Under the pieces are notes generated by a model, which saw only the letters and a program-made list of their open reading frames with translations, was not told where the DNA came from and searched no databases. This document shows, one piece after another, positions 59,996 to 64,000 of a stretch of 64,000 nucleotides of DNA. A program made the translations under genes and the position numbers. The DNA comes from Ralstonia wenshanensis. GTDB lineage: Bacteria > Pseudomonadota > Gammaproteobacteria > Burkholderiales > Burkholderiaceae. Numbering within the stretch: the stretch's first letter is position 1; each line of letters starts with the position of its first letter. The stretch is taken from contig NZ_CP076413.1 of the NCBI RefSeq assembly GCF_021173085.1, forward strand, positions 434,001-498,000, in the 5' to 3' direction.

Positions 59996-60559
59996 GCGGG
60001 GCGTCGCGTGCCTCCGCGAGTTGCTTGATCCGCTGCAGCATCATCCGGCGGATCAGCCCGCTCGGGATGCGGATCAGTACCCAGTAAGGCGTGAAGCGGC
60101 GGCGTGCCGGTGTGTCCGAGCAATGCACGCATGTGCGCGTGGTCAGCAGCGTGCCGGCGCCGTCGGGTTCGGCGACGAACGTCATGACCAGCTTGGCGAT
60201 GTTTGGCTCCGAGAACGCGCGAAATGCGCTGGCTTCAACGCGAACGAGCCCTCCGGCAGCTTCCCAGAAGCGACCGACCAGGCCCAGCGCGAATTCGCGA
60301 TCTCCATCGCGGCCAAGTACCGTGAAATCGTGCAGGCCGAATCCGGCATCGATACGTCGCGCATTGGGCCTGCCCATCGCGGCGGCGATGCGCGCCGGGA
60401 TGGCGCGCAAGTGCAGGAACATTCGGGCCAGCGGGAAATCGGTAACGTCAAGTTGCGAAACCATGTCGAGCACGCGCCCCGGTGCTGCATTGACGCGTAT
60501 GCGGTGTTGTGTTGCTCGCTGAACTGATGCTCTGGAAGGAAGGTGTGCAGCAGGCTCAT
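59979..60559 (-). pseudogene. Frameshifted SRPBCC-like gene downstream of the flavin monooxygenase
   Basis: Two overlapping frames hold the two halves. From the ATG at 60557-60559, frame one reads MSLLHTFLPEHQFSEQH and then loses family character. The other frame continues with HRIRVNAAPGRVLDMVSQ and runs to the stop. The change occurs at a tandem duplication of AACAC (plus strand GTGTT at 60504-60513). Removing one copy restores one frame of about 191 codons. The C-terminal half, with TRTCVHCSDTPARRRFTPYW and RIPSGLIRRMMLQRIKQLAE, looks like a SRPBCC/START-type protein; this family call is moderate. A GTG at 60471-60473 could still give a 164-aa product. It lies 19 bp after the monooxygenase stop. 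Confidence 0.72.
60504..60513. repeat. 5-bp tandem duplication causing the frameshift
   Basis: GTGTT occurs twice in direct succession (60504-60508, 60509-60513). It shifts the reading frame of the SRPBCC-like gene by two bases. Such duplications arise by replication slippage and can revert. Confidence 0.75.
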
Positions 60560-60578
60560 GGTGATCGACGGCGTGGTG

Positions 60579-61787
60579 TCATGCCTGTGATTTTTCGCTG
60601 GCAGTCGTGGAAGCGGCGGCCGGGGCGAATGCGGCGTCGCGAGCGGGCGGTTCGGCCAGGCTGCGTTTCATCAGCCATGCAACACCGGGGATGCGCAAAC
60701 CGGTGGCAAACACCACGTCTCGCATCCAGCCTCCATATTGAGACTGGAAGCATGGCGTAAGCGCACGGCTCAGCGTCTGATAGGCCTGCACGGTATGCAG
60801 ACGACGGGCGTGATAGGCGAGGGCGCCATCGGTGGCGCCATGCACCTGCACGCACGCTGCGATTGCCAGGGCATCTTGCGCGGCTAGCGTGGTTCCCAGA
60901 CCGAGCTGCGGGCTCATGGCATGCGCGGCATCGCCGATCACGCAGTAGGGCGGTTTGGCCAGCGCGCGCGGCCATGTGTGGCGATAGAAGGCAAAGGGCA
61001 TGTCGTCGTGTGAGCCGATCTGCTCGACCATGGGCGCAGCTTGCGGCCACAGGCTCAACACATGCGCCTTCCACTGCGTGATGTCGGTCTGGCGCCAGGC
61101 GTTGACGGCATCGCCGGGCAGGCTCCAGAACATCGACAGGCGCGTGCGGCTGCCATCCACGTCAGTGGGCAGCAGGCCCATCATCTCGCGCGTGCCGCGA
61201 AAGCGCTGCTGCAGCACGCGCGGGTTCCAGCCGTCCACCCATCCTTGGAACCACAGCGTGCCCCATCGGTAGGTGCTCGACGGGCCGGCCAGGCCTGCAG
61301 GTTCACGCAGCGCAGACGCCGCGCCATCGGCAATCACAAACAGGTCGAAGACCGATTCGCCCTGGTCGTGCATGACCCGCGCCCGTGGGCCATCAAAAAG
61401 CAACTGCTGGATCGCGCAACCAAAGTGGAATGATGCGCCTGCGTGCAAGGCGGCGTCATACAGCATGGATGACAGCGCGTGCCGCGTGACGGCGCGGCCG
61501 GGTGCATCGGCGTAGTCAATGTCGAGCAGCCGCCAGCCGCGATGGCTCAGACCGATCAGTCGGTCGATCGGCGCGCCGATACCCTCAAGCTCGCGGCCCA
61601 CGCCGAGCGCCTCCAGCGCGCGGATGCCCTGCGGCTGGATCAGCAGGCCCGCGCCCATGGCGGTCAACTGCGGATGCTTTTCAAAGACGTGCACGTCGTG
61701 CCCATGACGGGCAAACGCGATGGCGGCGGCGAGGCCGGCGTTACCGGCGCCGGCAATGCCGATGGTCAGCGGGCGGGGTGCGGTCAT
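60579..61787 (-). CDS. FAD-dependent aromatic-ring-hydroxylase-type monooxygenase
   Basis: The product is 402 aa with the flavin monooxygenase layout. The N-terminal GIAGAGNAGLAAAIAFARHG is the Rossmann motif and VFEKHP follows it. The late FAD motif is CVIGDAAHAMSPQLGLGTTLA. It resembles salicylate/hydroxybenzoate hydroxylases and UbiH relatives, but the substrate is not predictable. It lies divergent from a LysR gene (119-bp spacer) and upstream of the frameshifted gene, with which it forms an operon. Confidence 0.88.
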   Translation of the reverse strand: MTAPRPLTIGIAGAGNAGLAAAIAFARHGHDVHVFEKHPQLTAMGAGLLIQPQGIRALEALGVGRELEGIGAPIDRLIGLSHRGWRLLDIDYADAPGRAVTRHALSSMLYDAALHAGASFHFGCAIQQLLFDGPRARVMHDQGESVFDLFVIADGAASALREPAGLAGPSSTYRWGTLWFQGWVDGWNPRVLQQRFRGTREMMGLLPTDVDGSRTRLSMFWSLPGDAVNAWRQTDITQWKAHVLSLWPQAAPMVEQIGSHDDMPFAFYRHTWPRALAKPPYCVIGDAAHAMSPQLGLGTTLAAQDALAIAACVQVHGATDGALAYHARRLHTVQAYQTLSRALTPCFQSQYGGWMRDVVFATGLRIPGVAWLMKRSLAEPPARDAAFAPAAASTTASEKSQA

Positions 61788-61906
61788 GAAGCGTGGCAGA
61801 TCGTTTGCTCAGGATGATAACGATACGGCACGCACGTTAAGGCTGTTCGTGCACGCTGCGGAGATAATGCGCAGACCTCACGCCCACCACACAAACCGGA
61901 CGCGCC

Positions 61907-62830
61907 ATGCAGATCAAATGGCTGGAAGACTTCAAGGAACTGGCCAAGACCCGCAGCTTCAGCCGCGCGGCCGAGAACCGCAACGTCACGCACCCCGCAT
62001 TCGGCCGACGGATCAAGGCGCTGGAAGAATGGGTGGGCACCGCGCTGGTCGAGCGCAGCGAGCATCCGGTCACGCTCACGGCGGCGGGGCGCTTGTTTCT
62101 GGATGCCGCAGCCAATGCCGTCGACGGCCTGAACGATGCGCGCTTGCTGCTGCGCGAGGCGCAATTGCCCGTGGCGCTCAAGATCGGCACAGGGCGTACG
62201 CTGGCGCGCACCTTCGTCCCGGGCTGGTATGAAACCCTGGCACGCCAACGCGGCGTGTTTCCGCTCAGCGTGACGACGGGCGGCACGCAGGAAGGCGTCC
62301 TGGCTCTTGCCGATGGCACCGTCGATCTGCTCATCGCCTACGCCAGCCCGCAGGCCGATGCGGTGCTCGATCCGCGCAAGTACGACCATTGCACGCTGGG
62401 CAGAGAGACGCTCGTGCCGGTGAGTGCGCCTGACAAGCGCGGCCGCCCGCGCTTCACGCTGCCCGGTTCGGCCGCCGCACCGCTGCCATGGCTGGCCTTT
62501 GCGCGGGGGCTGACGTTGCGGCAAATGCTTGACAGCCACTTGGCCGCCGCCGACCGCAAGGCGCATCTGCAGCCCGTGTTCCAGGCCGATTTTTACGAGG
62601 CCGTGGAAGAGATGGCCCTGCGTGGATTCGGCATGGCGTGGTTGCCGTATCGCCTGGCCAAGCCGCACCTGAACGCGGGTGAACTGCGCCCCGCCGGCGA
62701 TGACGCCTGGCACATCCACGTCAACATCCGCATGATGCGCGTGCGCAGCAACCAGAGCGCGCTGCTTGACGAGGTATGGCAACTGGCCGTTGACAACGCC
62801 AACAACAACGCCCGCACCGACCTCGCCTGA
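61907..62830 (+). CDS. LysR-family regulator divergent from the monooxygenase
   Basis: The product is 307 aa. Its N-terminus is WLEDFKELAKTRSFSRAAEN with the HTH following (VTHPAFGRRIKALEEWVG). The effector domain has ADGTVDLLIAYASPQ. It lies between the divergent monooxygenase gene and the downstream MFS gene and could control both. The 5' spacer has TAACG (61818-61822)/CGTTA (61835-61839) and the half-site ACGGCAC. Confidence 0.88.
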   Translation: MQIKWLEDFKELAKTRSFSRAAENRNVTHPAFGRRIKALEEWVGTALVERSEHPVTLTAAGRLFLDAAANAVDGLNDARLLLREAQLPVALKIGTGRTLARTFVPGWYETLARQRGVFPLSVTTGGTQEGVLALADGTVDLLIAYASPQADAVLDPRKYDHCTLGRETLVPVSAPDKRGRPRFTLPGSAAAPLPWLAFARGLTLRQMLDSHLAAADRKAHLQPVFQADFYEAVEEMALRGFGMAWLPYRLAKPHLNAGELRPAGDDAWHIHVNIRMMRVRSNQSALLDEVWQLAVDNANNNARTDLA

Positions 62831-62852
62831 CGCGCATCGCAAAAAGCCCAAC

Positions 62853-62873
62853 CTTGTGCCGAAACGGCACAAG
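62853..62873. promoter_or_regulatory. Perfect dyad upstream of the MFS gene
   Basis: CTTGTGCC (62853-62860), GAAAC and GGCACAAG (62866-62873) form a perfect inverted repeat. TGCCGAAACGGCA within it fits a T-N11-A LysR box. The half-site ACGGCAC also occurs in the spacer before the LysR gene. It is 23 bp past the LysR stop and 97 bp before the MFS start, so it could instead be a hairpin at the end of the LysR transcript, but no T-run follows. Confidence 0.5.
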
Positions 62874-62969
62874 CTGCCTGGGCGCGGCACCTAGACTCCT
62901 CCGCAACCTTCGCCCGCCAGTGCAATCCAGCAAAACAGGCGGACCGGCACAGACCACGGGGAGACAACC

Positions 62970-64000
62970 ATGCCAGCCCACACCCTCAATGCGAGCGGCG
63001 CATCCACACGCGCCACCGACACCCATCGACATCCCGCGCCCTGGCGTGCCGTACTGGCAGCCAGCGTTGGCAACGCGCTCGAATACTACGATCTGCTGAT
63101 CTATGGCTATTTCGCCATCACCATCGGCAAGCTGTTTTTCCCGACGGGCGATGCGTGGAGCTCGCTGATGCTCTCGGTCGGCACGTTTGGCGTGTCGTTC
63201 ATCATGCGGCCGCTCGGTTCGATGGTGCTTGGCAGCTATGCAGACCGCGTGGGCCGCAAGGCCGCGCTGACGTGGTCGATCCTGCTGATGATGCTGGGCA
63301 CGGCGATGATCGCGTTTGCACCGACGTATGCGTCGATCGGGCTGTGGTCGCCGGCCATCGTGATCGTGGCGCGCCTGCTGCAGGGCTTTTCGGCCGGCGG
63401 AGAATTCGGTTCGGCCACGGCGTTCATGATCGAGCACGCCAACGGCAAGCGCATGGGCTACAACGCGAGCTGGCAGGCCGCCACGCAGGGCCTTGCCACA
63501 TTGCTGGCGGCAGGCTTGAGCGCATGGCTGACTTATGCGCTGACCACCGCCCAGGTGGAGTCATGGGGCTGGCGCGTGGCGTTTCTGTTCGGCTTGCTGA
63601 TCGGCCCCATTGGCGTCTACATCCGCCGTCATACGCCGGAAACGCCGGAGTTCATGGCCATGCAGGCGGAAGCGCCAGCTGCGCTGCAGGAGCGCTCGCC
63701 GCTGCGCGACACGCTCACGCAGGGTCTGCCCGGACTGCTGCTGGGCGCGGGCGTGGTGGTGGCCGTCACCGCATTCAATTACGTGCAGAAGGTCTACATG
63801 CCGACCTATGCCATCAATCAACTCCACATTGCGACCAGTGCGTCGCTGGTCTGCACGATGATCACCGGCGCGATGCTGATGGTGATGGCGCCGGCGTTCG
63901 GGTTGCTGGCGGATCGTTTCGGCAGCATCCGCGTGGTGTCGATTGCGATGGTGGTGATTGCGCTGTCGACGTATCCCATGTTCGCCACGCTGGTCGCGCA
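62970..64000 (+). CDS. MFS transporter, metabolite:H+ symporter type (3' end cut by window edge)
   Basis: First 343 or so codons of a twelve-helix symporter. The ATG at 62970 has GGGGAG upstream. Motifs are VGNALEYYDLLIYGYFAI, GSYADRVGRKAALTWSI and LQGFSAGGEFGSATAFMIE. It is similar in layout to the MFS protein at 51100-52407 but clearly distinct in sequence. Probably imports an organic acid used by the neighbouring monooxygenase pathway; this is inference from the LysR neighbour. Confidence 0.88.
   Translation, partial: MPAHTLNASGASTRATDTHRHPAPWRAVLAASVGNALEYYDLLIYGYFAITIGKLFFPTGDAWSSLMLSVGTFGVSFIMRPLGSMVLGSYADRVGRKAALTWSILLMMLGTAMIAFAPTYASIGLWSPAIVIVARLLQGFSAGGEFGSATAFMIEHANGKRMGYNASWQAATQGLATLLAAGLSAWLTYALTTAQVESWGWRVAFLFGLLIGPIGVYIRRHTPETPEFMAMQAEAPAALQERSPLRDTLTQGLPGLLLGAGVVVAVTAFNYVQKVYMPTYAINQLHIATSASLVCTMITGAMLMVMAPAFGLLADRFGSIRVVSIAMVVIALSTYPMFATLVA

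Overview
The window is about 64 kb of GC-rich chromosome. The gene content and order (dusB-fis-purH-ruvC, lptD-surA-pdxA-rsmA, miaB-phoH-ybeY-corC-lnt, a fadE-fabG-maoC-thiolase-fadD run) and the protein sequences point to a betaproteobacterium of the Burkholderiaceae, most likely Ralstonia. This assignment rests on recognition, not on a search. I see no tRNA, rRNA, insertion sequence, prophage, integrase, CRISPR array or replication origin.

Layout. 1-10.4 kb (minus strand): pepP-ubiH-amino-acid oxidase operon, then dusB-fis-purH, then ruvC, a lipoprotein glycerophosphodiesterase, ruvA and ruvB (cut by the left edge). 10.6-12.7 kb: an MHYT-GGDEF-EAL cyclic-di-GMP protein. 12.7-15.5 kb (minus): a translationally coupled amgK-azlC-azlD-murU operon (peptidoglycan recycling with an amino-acid exporter inside it). 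15.6-21.6 kb (plus): lptD-surA-pdxA-rsmA. 21.6-31.7 kb (minus): a long envelope/translation run corC-lnt-glyQ-secreted unknown-glyS-gmhB-plsC-metallopeptidase-gloA-EamA. 31.9-36.8 kb (minus): miaB-phoH-ybeY, separated from corC by a gene for a secreted protein with a Pro/Thr linker and a His/Asp/Gly-rich 12-residue repeat. 36.8-39.4 kb: a small secreted protein, a renalase-like flavoprotein and OmpW. 39.6-49.8 kb (minus): fatty-acid degradation genes headed by a TetR regulator and fadE. 50-64 kb: an accessory, regulator-rich stretch with a deacetylase/transporter/LysR set, rhlE-srkA, pirin/LysR, an orphan response regulator, a cupin, a flavin monooxygenase with a frameshifted downstream partner, a third LysR and an MFS transporter cut by the right edge.

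How the genes work together. Much of the window serves the cell envelope: LPS assembly (lptD, surA, gmhB), lipoprotein acylation (lnt), phospholipid synthesis (plsC), muropeptide recycling (amgK, murU) and outer-membrane proteins. A second theme is nucleic-acid maintenance and translation: ruvABC, fis, dusB, miaB, ybeY, rsmA, glyQS, rhlE. The fad cluster is a near-complete beta-oxidation set. The least explained items are the His/Asp/Gly repeat protein lodged in the ybeY-corC junction, the N-terminal extension of YbeY, the secreted protein between glyQ and glyS, the azlCD pair inside amgK-murU, and a 5-bp tandem duplication that breaks the gene after the flavin monooxygenase.
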